Below are positions 11,915-21,805 of a DNA stretch of 64,000 nucleotides, piece after piece. Location: contig JAAMXY010000373.1 in assembly GCA_019677205.1 (NCBI GenBank), positions 79,286 to 143,285 of the forward strand, in the 5' to 3' direction. The notes under the pieces were generated by a model. It searched no databases, was not told the DNA's origin, and saw only the letters and a program-made list of their open reading frames with translations. Source of the DNA: Pinguiococcus pyrenoidosus. Taxonomy: Eukaryota; Sar; Pinguiophyceae; Pinguiochrysidales; Pinguiochrysidaceae. The translations under genes and the position numbers were made by a program. The stretch's first letter is position 1; every line of letters begins with the position of its first letter.

Positions 11915-14550
11915 TCAATTGCGACCGTGAGATCCATGACTCCATGACTCCATGACTCCATGACTCCATGACTGCATGACTCCATGACTCCATGACTCCA
12001 TGACATTATTGCGACCGTGAGATCCATGACTCCATGACTGCATGACTCCATGACTCCATGACTCCATGACTCCATGACTCCATGACATTTGTGCTTCCCG
12101 TCCGTCCACCGAGAAACCTACCGATCCCGCCGGCCACTTCCTCGCTTCCGACGCCGCCGTTGAGAGCCGTCGCAGAACGAACTCGTCCTTGAAGCTGACG
12201 GTGCGGTCGTGCATGTCAAGCAGGCCAACGATGAAGGCCGACGCCGCGTCCGCAACGAAATCCAGCAGCAGGCCTGGATCCACGTCTCCAACGAATCCCA
12301 TTCGAGCCACGTAGTGCGAGGTCAGATAGCTGGTGCCGTCCGAAAAGTTGAGGTGGTCCGTGCCAAGCACATTCACCGGGGCTGGACTCAAGCCTGCATC
12401 GCGCCTCGTTAGACGTGGACTGGCCCTCACGTTTCGCTTCTTGCATCAAGCCACAGACAACGCGCCGCGTGGTGCTCGTGTACCTTCCACATATCCGACC
12501 TTGGCCATTTGCTGCCTCCACAGGGCTTGCTTCTTGCCGGCATCCCATTTCTCCGAGCCAATGACGAAGACACCTTTGGCCGGTCGGCTCTTCATGCAAT
12601 AGATGTCGTCGGGAATGGGGTACATCCATGGATCCAGCGCGAAGGCGCACAAGACCCGCCTCTCCTCCTTTTGGAGCTTGCACGCGAGGCCACCGCCGAA
12701 GCTGAAGCCAAAGGCGGACACCTCCACCTCCCTGCCCGGACTCCTGATGTGATTCAGTATGCGCTCCATGTTGATCGCCGAATGCGTGCGCAGGGAAGTG
12801 GCGTCCGACCCATCGAACCAGCTAAAGAGAGTCTGCACAATGGCTGTGCGTTCCGCAAGACGACCGCCGTAGAAGGATCGCTCGGCCTGCGGTTATCAGG
12901 TCACACCTGATCAGAACGACGAGACCACCGCACCGACAAGCTTTTCTTCCAAACGGCGCTTCTTACCTTCACGCTTTCGAACGGCTCCGGCGCCGCCTGA
13001 TGATGCAAGGTCTTCATGCCGGGCACGTCGAATACTGGGCTTTCGCCGTTCGTGGAGTAGTCACTTTGGATGGAGATCAGGGCGTCCGGGTGAAAGTCCG
13101 GCGCGAACACGATGAACCCCTGAGACGCCAGCTGCTCGCAGACGCTGCAGTGGATGTTTTTCCATCCCCAGTATCCGTGCAAGCACAGGATCACGCGGTT
13201 GATCGGCAGAAAGTCATGCAGCTTCGCGTCGTACATTGCTAGAAAGACGGCAAAAAAGCGGATGAGTTTTGCACATTTGCACGACCATCAGCCGTAGGCC
13301 TCGTTTTCCTTGACGGAAATCAATTGTCCCAAAGCCGCTAAGGGAGCTGCGAGACGTTTCTCCGAGGCGCCTGACCATACCGGCATTCAGCTTACCATTC
13401 GTGCGATGCCATCCGAGGTGAGAAAAGAGGAAAGCTGCAACGCAAACGTGTGGTTAGACAACGAATGGTCTCCCGCGACTCTGAGCATCCTGTTGGCACC
13501 TGGATATCCCAGATACTTCGAGAGGCCTCTCTTCAAAATACACTGATTCTCCGCCCACTCTCTCTTGGGATCTCCGGAGCTGAACAGCAGGGCGCCAGGG
13601 CCCCTGCTGGCATCCGACGCCGGATACCAGACCTTTGCCAGGAAACGAACGAAACGAAGAAGATGAAGAAGAAGAAACAGAAGAAGAAGAAGAAGAAGAA
13701 GAAGAAGAAGAAGAAGAAGAAGAAGAAGAAGAAGAAGAAGAAGAAGAAGAAGAAGCAACAGACGCAGACAGCGATCAGTTCGATGTCTCTCCTCTGATCC
13801 ATAGAGCAACGCAACTTCGCTTTGGCTTTCGCTTTCGATTCGGCCCGAAACGCTGAAGCGCTGCGTTGGCGTACCTGCCACTCCGATCGAAGGCCGCTTT
13901 TGCTCTCCAACGCGAACGTCGTGGTGCCCACCTGGTACTTGCCTTTCAGCTTCGGCATGGATTGCACCGGCAGCAGACCCAGAACCAAAAACGTCAACGT
14001 CGCGACGCAAAGCGAAAACACGTGGAAAGATGCCTGCAATAAGGGCCACTCGATCTCTAGGACGCCGAACCAAAAAACGCCAAAGCCGCAGAGTATCAAC
14101 AGCAAAGTGCGCCAGAACAGCAGTACGTAGCCAGTGAAGACTGGTATCTCCGGCGCGCGCCAAACTCCGAGAGCCAAGTGCGCAAAGAGCGCAAACCCTT
14201 CAAAATCACGAAGACGCACAGGGTAAGCTCCGTCAGTTTTGCGTCTCTCTTCACAGTGTTTGGTCTTCCCGCGACTCTTCACGCTCTGTGCTGTCAATCT
14301 CTGTTCGGCTGTTGGAACAGTGGTTGAGGTTTGCGCAGAAAGAACGCGCAAAATCACCTGTAAAACGCACAACTTCGGTCGGCGCATCTTTGCACGCGAG
14401 GCCTAAGCAGGCATTTAACGCCACCGCCGCGCACAAGATGTGCGCGTGAAAGTCTCTCTCAACGCAGCTCCAAAATTTGTGCAGGTTCATCTCGTTCAAA
14501 GCACTTCTGGACTCTCTGGCGCTTCTCAAACGGTCAAAATTGGCGCGCAA
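11915..14550 (-). CDS. PAF-acetylhydrolase-like serine hydrolase with N-terminal membrane helices
   Basis: Predicted exons (minus): 14550-14358, 14197-13875, 13632-13500, 13434-13396, 13238-12967, 12886-12484, 12393-11915. All phases agree, giving about 613 residues. The N-terminal third has three or four hydrophobic segments (HILCAAVALNACLGLAC, then YVLLFWRTLLLILCGFGVFW), after which KGKYQVGTTTF and VWYP match the usual start of the hydrolase domain. The catalytic triad is visible: nucleophile in GFSFGGG, Asp in FALDPWMYP, His in LGTDHLNFSD. By family it hydrolyses short or oxidised acyl chains from phospholipids. The large intron 13633-13874 contains a (TTC)n tract. The reading frame ends in about 50 residues encoded by the 8-bp minisatellite, which is unusual; the natural end might be upstream through splicing I cannot see. 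Confidence 0.87.
11933..12087 (+). repeat. 8-bp minisatellite (CCATGACT)n in two blocks
   Basis: Two arrays of the octamer CCATGACT (11933-12005 and 12023-12087), with a few T-to-G variants (GACTGCAT). Each block is preceded by the same sequence, GCGACCGTGAGAT, so the array looks duplicated as a unit. On the minus strand three units make eight codons (WSHGVMES), and the frame stays open through both blocks. Confidence 0.9.
13681..13755 (+). repeat. (GAA)25 microsatellite inside an intron
   Basis: Twenty-five GAA/AAG triplets on the plus strand. On the coding minus strand this is a TTC run in the intron of the PAF-acetylhydrolase-like gene, about 50-120 bp upstream of the acceptor, where it extends the polypyrimidine tract. 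Confidence 0.9.
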
Positions 14551-15141
14551 ACAGAGATTGTGGAAACTTCGCTTCGTCGAAGTTCCGTCATTCAGTAGGA
14601 TTCGACGTTCCGGCGTCTGTCTCGCGGTCTCTCACGCCGCAGTCTTCGCATAGCAGCGCTGGAGCGCAGTTGTCGCGGGCTCAGCGCGCGACTTGTAGAA
14701 GAGAGGGACTGAGAATTGCGCCTTCGACAACTTGGCAAATTGGCGGGAAACGAAGTGTTTTTAAATTATTTCAAAATAATATTGACCCGCATGATAGGAA
14801 AATAGAAGAAGCGATCTGGAACGAATCAGCGTTGGTGCAGCGGAGCTGAGTGAGAGACCCATTTTACGCCGGAGATCGGCGCTTTTGCGGAGGAAGTAGA
14901 ATGGAGAGCGGCGTTGATGTTGCCGAAAGGCATCGTGTGATGCGCTCTTCGCCCTGCGAACAGCGCAACATCGCGTCAGCCACTTTGCTTCCCGCCTCGC
15001 AGATACACCATCGCTCATTGCCACCAGACCTATCTAATTATACCTATACACCCCTTTTCCCGATATACGCCCGCATGTACCGAACGCGGCGGCGAAACCG
15101 CTCAAGCTCCATCCTATAGCCCCGCCAACACGGTCGACGCC
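14551..15141. other. divergent intergenic region between hydrolase and 5-phosphatase genes
   Basis: It separates the minus-strand start at 14550 and the plus-strand start at 15142. It contains GGCGGGAAA (14742-14750) and an AT-rich stretch near 14760-14800. No gene is supported; short open frames on both strands have no motifs. Confidence 0.5.
14743..14750 (-). promoter_or_regulatory. E2F-like motif (GCGGGAAA on plus)
   Basis: Reads TTTCCCGC on the minus strand, about 190 bp upstream of the hydrolase ATG at 14550 and within the divergent promoter region. Function inferred. Confidence 0.3.
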
Positions 15142-16596
15142 ATGGACGCCCAACTCCAGGAGTACCTGCAGTGGCGGCAGGACGGCTCTTTCCAGTCCGA
15201 CGTCACAGAGACCTACCGGCGCCAGCGGAGCGCTCGGCAGGGCAGTGACGTGGCGGAAAAACGCCCGGAGGCGCCAGAGTCCAATTGCACCGGGCAACAG
15301 AGGGCTCTGGGCCACGTCACTCTCCCCTGCGACTCTGGCGTTGCACCCAGCGCCGCCTTGGTGCAGGGGGGGGCAGGAGAGCAAGAGGGCGAGATGTCGG
15401 GCCATTCTGAGGAAGTGGAGAGGCAGTCCAGGTCGTCAGGAGAGGGGCCGGCCAGGGCCCAAAACGCCGAGGATTCGGCCCTCGAGGGCCTGCCGAAGGC
15501 GTTGGAGGGCGAGAGGGAGGTGCAGCGCGCAGCAGAACTACCGCCCTTGGAGTCCGAGTGGGTGCGAGGAAATAGGCAGATCTCCGTGTACGCGGTCACG
15601 TGGAACATGGAGGGGCAGCCGCTGCCTGGCTTGGAGGCCCTCCGACTGCGAGTTCTGCCCCCCCATCGGTACCACGTGGTCGTCATGGGCACGGAGGAGT
15701 GCGAGAGGAGCATCGCAGCCTCTGCGATGAACCCGAGCAAGGAGAGGTGGGAAGCGAGCGTCGGCGACGCGCTGGGCGAGCAGTACGCGAAGGTCGCCGG
15801 GCATACGTTGCAGGCTACGAACCTCGTGGTTTTCGTGCACACGTCGATCCTGTGGGCCATTCACGAGGTGAAGACCGCCGCGGTGCCGACGGGTATCGGG
15901 AACACCATGGGGAATAAGGGGGGCATCGGGGTGTCCTTCATGGTGGGAGACACCTCCCTCATTTTTGTCAATGCGCACATGTCCGCGAGCCGCGACGCCG
16001 ATGGGCGGCAGCTGCGGGACTCGCACTTCCGGCGCATCAGCAGTGCTTTGTGCGCCATGCTCGGTCCGAAGAGCAACGAGACTCCGGTGGCGAGGCCGGA
16101 GTACCCGCGCTACCGAGGCGACGGCACCGACAAGTACGAGTGCCTCATGTTCCACTTCGACCGCGTGATCTTCAGCGGCGACTTCAACTACCGCCTCGAG
16201 TCCAAGAGAGACGCGGTGGACTCTCTGCTGGCGAGAGGCCTCCCAAAGGACCTCTGGGAGGCGGATCAGCTCACCATCTCGCGAAGCAAAGGATCGGCGT
16301 TCGCCGGATACGCCGAAGGAGCGCTGGACTTCATGCCCACGTACAAGTACGACAAAGGCTGCGACACGTACGACTCCGGCCCGAAGAAGCGGTGTCCGGC
16401 CTGGACGGATCGCGTGGTGTACAAGGACGCCGGCGTGAAGCTGCTAGAATATGGCTGCTACCAGGACGAGCGCTTGAGTGACCACCGTCCCGTGTACGGC
16501 GTCTTCCTCGTAGACGTCGACGTGCACGGCCATGTCGAGAAAGCCAACAAGGGAAAGCTTGGAGATAGCGAGAGCGAGGTGTGCGTAATTCAGTAG
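15142..16596 (+). CDS. inositol polyphosphate 5-phosphatase
   Basis: Single open frame of 484 residues. The first 140 residues are a low-complexity Gln/Glu/Ser-rich leader. The catalytic domain then starts with VYAVTWNMEGQPLP and carries the ordered family motifs: TEECERS, TGIGNTMGNKGGIGVSF, FVNAHMSA, the GDFNYRLE metal/phosphate motif, PAWTDRVVY, and SDHRPVYGVF. These are the conserved residues of the Mg-dependent endonuclease-like fold that removes the 5-phosphate from inositol lipids or soluble inositol phosphates. There is no membrane segment; the last residues are VCVIQ. The gene has no intron, unlike most neighbours. The ATG at 15142 (context GCC-ATG-G) is the first in frame. Substrate preference cannot be told from sequence alone. 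Confidence 0.93.
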   Translation: MDAQLQEYLQWRQDGSFQSDVTETYRRQRSARQGSDVAEKRPEAPESNCTGQQRALGHVTLPCDSGVAPSAALVQGGAGEQEGEMSGHSEEVERQSRSSGEGPARAQNAEDSALEGLPKALEGEREVQRAAELPPLESEWVRGNRQISVYAVTWNMEGQPLPGLEALRLRVLPPHRYHVVVMGTEECERSIAASAMNPSKERWEASVGDALGEQYAKVAGHTLQATNLVVFVHTSILWAIHEVKTAAVPTGIGNTMGNKGGIGVSFMVGDTSLIFVNAHMSASRDADGRQLRDSHFRRISSALCAMLGPKSNETPVARPEYPRYRGDGTDKYECLMFHFDRVIFSGDFNYRLESKRDAVDSLLARGLPKDLWEADQLTISRSKGSAFAGYAEGALDFMPTYKYDKGCDTYDSGPKKRCPAWTDRVVYKDAGVKLLEYGCYQDERLSDHRPVYGVFLVDVDVHGHVEKANKGKLGDSESEVCVIQ

Positions 16597-16659
16597 TCGG
16601 AGGCCAAAGTACCCCGAAAGACAGATAGGTATAGGAAGGAACAATCGGAGAACGGACGG

Positions 16660-16745
16660 AAGAAAGGGAAAGAGGAGGGAAGGAAGCAAAGAAGGAAGGA
16701 GGGAGGGAGGGAAGGAAGAAAGCCAAGAAGGAAGGAAGGAAGGAA
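16660..16745 (+). repeat. purine-rich GGAA-type low-complexity tract
   Basis: Interrupted GGAA/GGGA repeats in the 3' flank of the 5-phosphatase gene. Confidence 0.8.
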
Positions 16746-17243
16746 CACAGTGATTCGCATCGCCGCTGCAATGGTATAAAGGCTGTGCATGACTGACCTT
16801 AAGAAGGCGTTCCACCACCAACAGGCGCACAGTTGGAAGGAGACCAGTTGGAGAAGGACTGTGAGCGCACGCCAACTACGTACTCGGCGCAAAGAGCAAA
16901 GGGCAAGCCCCGTCGGTGTACGTCCGAGGCAGTCGCGCAGAAGCTTCGATGCAAAGCGGAAGTGGAACGTTTGCGGCAGACTCCAAAACCCATCCTGCGC
17001 ATCAAAATGCGTGCGCTCCGGCGACGCCGAGCCTTTCCGCGATCGCTACGCCGAGCCCTTTCGCGATCGCTACGCACTCATCAATGGAAGCCACTGGACC
17101 AAAGGGGACTGAATCCCAATGCGAGGTATCGGGTGTACCGCGTCCGTGCAAAGCCTTTGCGGAACCATGTGAAGACCCGCAGGCGACGGTGTCGATCAGG
17201 GAGACGTGCATGCAAACTGAATCGCAGAGCATTTCACGTCAGC
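16746..17243. other. stretch with weak open frames; 24-bp tandem duplication
   Basis: Three overlapping plus-strand frames start here, but none has a domain or clear splice partners. Around 17025-17073 a 24-bp unit containing GCGATCGC is repeated twice, so one frame reads AEPFRDRY twice. A small gene is possible but not supported. Confidence 0.35.
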
Positions 17244-17657
17244 TTAGGTTTCGGTACCACCGTCACGTCCATTGTCATTGTCTTCGTCACAGTCACCGTC
17301 GTTGTCATCGTCCTCCGCGTCGGATTCCGTCTTCACGTGCATCCGTTCCCGATCCCTCGCTGGCTTGTCTTCGTCGTCCTCATTTTCGTCGTCGTCATCA
17401 TCGATGACTCGCGGTCCGCCAGAAGGGCCTTCGTCTTCGTCCATGTCGGAGCCGGCGTCGGGGTAGTCCGCTTCATTGAACTCCGGCTCTTCTTCCACTA
17501 GTGCTCCGTCCTCGGGGCCGAGCTCATATGGCATCTCTTCTTCCGAGTCGTCCACCACGAAGTTCTCCAGATCACCGCCTTCGTTCAGCAGCTCCGCGAG
17601 GTCCTCTTCCACCGTGTCCGCAACGTCCTTCGGCAGACCCCGGAGAAGCTGATTCAT
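17244..17657 (-). CDS. small acidic hypothetical protein
   Basis: A 137-residue open frame on the minus strand, starting MNQLLRGLPKDVADTVEEDL. It becomes very acidic (FVVDDSEEEMPYELGPEDG, EEEPEFNEADYPDAGSDMDE) and ends in a long Asp/Glu/Asn run. No fold is predictable beyond a short helical start; such tails are common in nuclear or chromatin proteins. It begins only a few bases downstream of the stop of the upstream minus-strand gene (17664), so the two could share a transcript or be parts of one gene. A 222-codon frame on the opposite strand is the complement of this acidic repeat and is not called. Confidence 0.5.
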   Translation of the reverse strand: MNQLLRGLPKDVADTVEEDLAELLNEGGDLENFVVDDSEEEMPYELGPEDGALVEEEPEFNEADYPDAGSDMDEDEGPSGGPRVIDDDDDENEDDEDKPARDRERMHVKTESDAEDDDNDGDCDEDNDNGRDGGTET

Positions 17658-17663
17658 GGGGCC

Positions 17664-18734
17664 CTAGGACGCGTCCTTAGCCTGAACCTGCAAACGGGCG
17701 CTCTCCCGCATCACCACTTACTGAGAGGTCCAAGAATGACTCCCAAGACACCACGTCGAGCACAAATTGAGCGCTCTCGTGAGGGTTGTCAATATCTCTG
17801 CAGAAAGCTCCCAGCAGCATGCCTAAGGCGCGGAAAACGCACGTACATAATGGAACGGATGAGACCAATGTCAAGCCAACGCCGGTGACTCTCGGGCGAA
17901 AGTCGGACGAAAAAAAGATCATCCCTGTAGGGACGTCCGAAGCCTCTCCTGCCTCGCACCTGCTTGAAATCGCGTCTCCAGACCTTCGCAGAGCCGGGCC
18001 ACGAAGTTGTTGCGCGACGCGGGTTCCTGGGCAATGTAGTTCACGAGGTACTCGGCATCTTCTTCGATGGCCACGTCCAAGTTGCCATTCTCTAGCATGG
18101 TCACAATCTACGTGGACGCACAGTTTACGTGAGAATCTGCGGTCCATCGAAATGGGGCGCTTTCTTCGACGATATGACTCGCTCCGCTCAAAGATGCGCC
18201 GTCTTTTTCCCTTTGTCTCAACAGTGTGAAGGAGTCCCAAGCGGTTCCACTCCAAAGAACGCCGCGCACCTGGCCCCACTTGTCGTCTCTCTGCATGTTC
18301 CCGGTGGATCCGAGGATCCGATCCAGGTGCGCCGGCCGCAGATCGAGATCCGAGTTGAAAATCTCGTCCATGAATTCGGCGTCCGCGCAGTCTTCGGTGC
18401 TCTGCACCACGAACTGTATAAACTCTTCCGTGCCCAGATCGAACGCCTTCTGGATGAGCAAGCAGAGTCTCGCAATGTCCCGGTTATCGTACAGCGGCGG
18501 TCCGGAACTCTTCGCTTCTTCTAAGAGAGCCCCCAAGACTGCGGCGTCGAAAAGGCCGCGCGTGGATCTTGTGTTCTCCGGCGCATCCTCGGTCGCTCCG
18601 CGACTGCTTTGGCCCATCCGCGCATCGCTTCCATTTCCAGGTGCGGGGTCCGGCGGACCGGCGCCCGCTGCGTGCGCGTCGGCCATGGCATGCAGCGCGA
18701 GTTTCAAAGGGTCTCTCCGCCGTTTTGGCGCCAA
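17664..18734 (-). CDS. hypothetical soluble protein, multi-exon
   Basis: The ATG at 18734 opens MAPKRRRDPLKLALHAMADA. The first exon continues through a helical region (RDIARLCLLIQKAFDLGTEE, FIQFVVQSTEDCADAEFMDE) to NMQRDDKWGQ near 18270. Further exons encode MLENGNLDVAIEEDAEYLVN with FVARLCEGLETRFQAG, then DIDNPHESAQFVLDVVSWES. A final 40-nt GT-AG intron leads to VQAKDAS and a TAG at 17664-17666. The helical, HEAT-like texture suggests a scaffold protein, but I do not recognise the family. The start is supported by a basic, nuclear-signal-like N-terminus. The sequence just around the ATG contains GGCGCCAAA repeats. Confidence 0.5.
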
Positions 18735-19663
18735 AGCGCCAAAGTGGATCTGCTCTTAATTTGATGGTTCGCGCGGATTGGCGAGGCTCTATCCCTCCGT
18801 CACGGGACCCTCGGCGGGGCTTCGGATTTTTTCTCGGGGCCATCCCCGCCACCTAGCTCTAGCCTGGGCTGAGTGCTGTCTGTGGGGCACCGTCTTGAAG
18901 GTGTGGACCTAACGAAGGGGCGGATATGCCCCTGGCTTTGCATGAAGCTTCTGCGATTCGCGCTCATTGGCCGGGACAGTTCTCGTACCCGGGATATCTA
19001 TCCGGGATATCCGCCCCATACTCGCTGCGGCCCCGGGTTGCGATCCCTGCGGGAAAGCGGCAGGCGCAAAGAAGGCTCGACCTGTGACTGATTACGCACA
19101 TGTGCCAGGGAAGCTGATTGGTCAGCGTTGATGACGGTAAAATTCGGCCCGACTAGGAAGAGTCCTGTGCGCAATTCGGCAAAAGCGCAGGCCGAGCTGA
19201 AAAATTCGCATGTGGAGCTTGCTGCCTCCAAAGCATTGGCTCGGGGGGCGCTTCGTTCTGCTTCCGTATGAAAAAGGGCGTAAAAAGCGTGGGCACAGCC
19301 ACGCTTGGTTGGCTGGCGCGTCGCGAGAACTGTTCCGTCCCGTGACGGTCTGCTCCCCGGCGTCGCTGCCCGCGCATGCTATGCGCGCGCAGCGCGCCCT
19401 TCTTGCCTTCCATCCTACAGTCGCCTCGCGCCCCGGCGCGCGGCCAATCCGCGCCGCGCGCGCCCTAGCTCCGCTAGCTATCGGGCCCTCTCGCGGTCCC
19501 CGCCCGAATCCTGCGCGAATCAGTGGCCCGGCCCTTATCTTCTCGGCCCTTTCCTCCGCTGCTTTCCCGCCATGGAAGCGCCGGCGGGAGACCAGCGCGC
19601 GCGCGGCTGCTGTGAGTCGCGCGGGTGTCGCTGCGCTCGCCACGCCGGCCTGTGACGCCGCTC
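18735..19663. other. intergenic, divergent promoters
   Basis: It lies between the minus-strand start at 18734 and the plus-strand start at 19664. It is GC-rich in its second half and has TTTGGCGCCAAA-like elements next to 18734, GCGGGAAA at 19049-19056 and TTTCCCGC at 19563-19570. A short upstream ORF (ATG at 19572, 27 codons) precedes the main start of the downstream gene. No gene is supported. Confidence 0.45.
19563..19570 (+). promoter_or_regulatory. E2F-like motif TTTCCCGC
   Basis: It lies 93 bp upstream of the ATG at 19664. Function inferred from recurrence in the window. Confidence 0.3.
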
Positions 19664-21492
19664 ATGTCTGCGGCGCCGGAGGACGCGGCGGTGGCGGACG
19701 GCTCAGGCGAGGCGGGGGCGGGGGCGGCGGCGGCCGCGGATCCGGGCGCTGCCGCCGAGTTGCTGCGCAAGGCCAGTCCGGCGCTGCCGGAGCTGCCGAC
19801 GGGGTCGAAACAGCGGGGGCCGTACCGCTGTGCCAGGTGACTGCGAAGTGGCTGGCCGGGCTTGGTGGCGCAATGCAACGCTGAACTGGAACGGGGCGCA
19901 ATAGGTGTGGTCAGCCCAAGAGAGGCCACAAGTGCCCCTTCGAGCCGTACCCATACCTCAGCCTCGGAAGAGGCCTGACCCCGCTGCAGATGGGGCTGCG
20001 CAGCACCGCTGCCGCTGGGCCGCCGTTCAGCTCCATGCTGGGCAAGAGCCTGCTGCGCGACCCGCTGCGCTTCGAGCAGCGGCGCTCTCTGCTGCTGGGG
20101 ACGGCGGCGCCGCTGCGCTACACGGACGCGGACGTGGTGAAGCTGTACGAGGTGCGTCGCAAAGGGACCCGGAGGGCTGTCGAGAAGCGCTGGACGAGCT
20201 TGGGCTGATGAGCGGAGGGCGTAGGAACTCATGCTGGCGGTCAGTGAGAGGATGGATCTGGCGGTGAAGCGCGAGTACGAAGGTACGTGCGCAGCGAGAA
20301 GTCTTGCGAGGGCTCCGGGAACGCTCCTTCTGAATTCTGGTGACGGACGTGGAACAGGATTCGCCAACTTTGAGGACCGCTATGAGGCCGCGGCGCATGA
20401 GATCACTGTCCAGCTGAGACCGCTGCTGTATCCGCAGCCGGCGACGCCGGTGGCCAGAGTGCCCGGCATGGGCCTCACCAGTCGTCTCATGCCCACGTCC
20501 ATCCGCGAGTCCACGTTCCCGGACCTGACGATCCCAACTCAGGTACGAAGTGAACCCCCCATTTTTTTTTGGTTGGTCTTGGGCTTTGGATTGAATCCAC
20601 CCAAGACCAAAAGCGCCGGAATTACGGATCATGAGAGAGGAGCTAACGCTTTTCCACAAGGGCGCGTCTCGCCTCTCTAGCTACAATTTCTCGAGCACGG
20701 GCTATTACGACGACTTGAAGATCCTCGACCGGTGAGTGTTTGCCCCCTGCGCCGTCGTGTCTGCGGCGGCACTCATACTAACCAAGCGCTCGAAGTGACG
20801 TGCGAGATCGATCGAGAAAGCGCCAACGAACCACTGCTCCACTGGCATTGTCCCCGTCTCATGGCTCCTCTTTGACTCAATCGGTACGCGGCAGAAAATC
20901 GGCGAAAAGTGATCCCGGCAACGCGGCTAACTTTCCTTGGCGTCGTGGCGGAAGCTCGCGATGGCGAATGTCGAAGCACCGTCTATGTCTCGAGTAGATT
21001 GGTCCACCGACGACGCCAATCTTTTCCTGGGAAAACCACAGGCGGAGATCAAGGAATTTTGAGTCCAGCTGCCGCGCTCGCGTTGCGTTGCCGGACCTCT
21101 AAGAGTGTGGGCAACGAGGGCTGCCGTGCAAATCCTTCGACTCGCGTTGGGGGAATCGCGTGCCGCCTTGCAGGGTGACTACGATTACGGCTTTGCTTTG
21201 GTGCTCAAAGCGGTGCGCGCGGATCAAAGAGCACTCGCTTGGGCTTTGCGAGCGCGGAACTTGTACCGAAGGAATGTGATTGCGGCGTTATCTCCATCCC
21301 CACGCAGCGACCAACGACAGCCCAGGAGATGTCATCCAGGGTGTCCAGTGTTTTCTGCCTGCTGATGCGTCTTGCAAGCTGTTCCGGACCATTTGCAATA
21401 CATGTCTCGGGCGCCTAGTGAATGGGCTCCAGCGAGAAGGATGTCCTGTCTGTGGAGAGAGGCGACGCATTCCGTTAAATGACCCCGCATGA
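19664..21492 (+). CDS. protein with a Cys/His zinc-knuckle-like motif; possible C-terminal RING half
   Basis: Exons read with good phase: 19664-19836, 19905-20151, 20225-20282, 20358-20542 and 20661-20731. An Ala-rich start (MSAAPEDAAVADGSG) leads to KQRGPYRC joined to ARCGQPKRGHKCP, a C-x2-C-x6-H-x-C motif that probably binds zinc. Then follow MGLRSTAAAGPPFSSM, DADVVKLYE, ERMDLAVKREYE, FEDRYEAAAHEITVQL and GYYDDLKILDR. Later exons are unclear, but the sequence up to the stop at 21490-21492 contains RTICNTCLGRLVNGLQ followed by GCPVCGERR, like the second half of a RING finger. If joined, this would be a RING-type ubiquitin ligase, but it could be a separate gene. The Gly-Pro-Tyr-Arg-Cys motif is seen in uncharacterised proteins of several protists. 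Confidence 0.55.
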
Positions 21493-21805
21493 GAAAGCTC
21501 GAGAGCTAATCGGATCAAACCGCCGCCTCTTTGGTTGCCGTCCTCGAAAGTAACCACGAAGAGCAAACTTTTATGGACAACAGCAGGCGAGGCCTTGCTG
21601 ATTTGAGTCAGAAAGGACCTGCTGCTGTGTCTGCGTCGAGTGCGTAGGTCCAGATTAAATAGGCAGCATCGTTTTCTTTTCCGCCGGTGAAAGTGTGTGA
21701 CTAGACCAGCTTTTTTGTCCAATTTAGGAGGTTCCCAAACAATCATTTTTTTGGCTTTTTTCGCGGGGACTCAGAAAGTTCTGCGTCCACTTCGATGGCT
21801 GCCGC
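21493..21805. other. short intergenic stretch between convergent genes
   Basis: It lies between the 3' ends of the zinc-knuckle gene and the mitochondrial-type cyclophilin gene. No gene is supported; a minus-strand frame across it is not convincing. Confidence 0.5.

Noticed and set aside
11933-12087. CRISPR-like array
   Set aside because: The unit is 8 bp with no spacers, in a eukaryotic context; it is a minisatellite.
13533-13760. Phe-rich minus-strand translation and Lys-rich or Glu-rich plus-strand translations
   Set aside because: They are translations of the (GAA/TTC)25 repeat within an intron.
16833-17501. 222-codon plus-strand frame with many valines and isoleucines
   Set aside because: The Val/Ile-rich part is the complement of the Asp/Glu run of the acidic minus-strand gene, not a true membrane protein.
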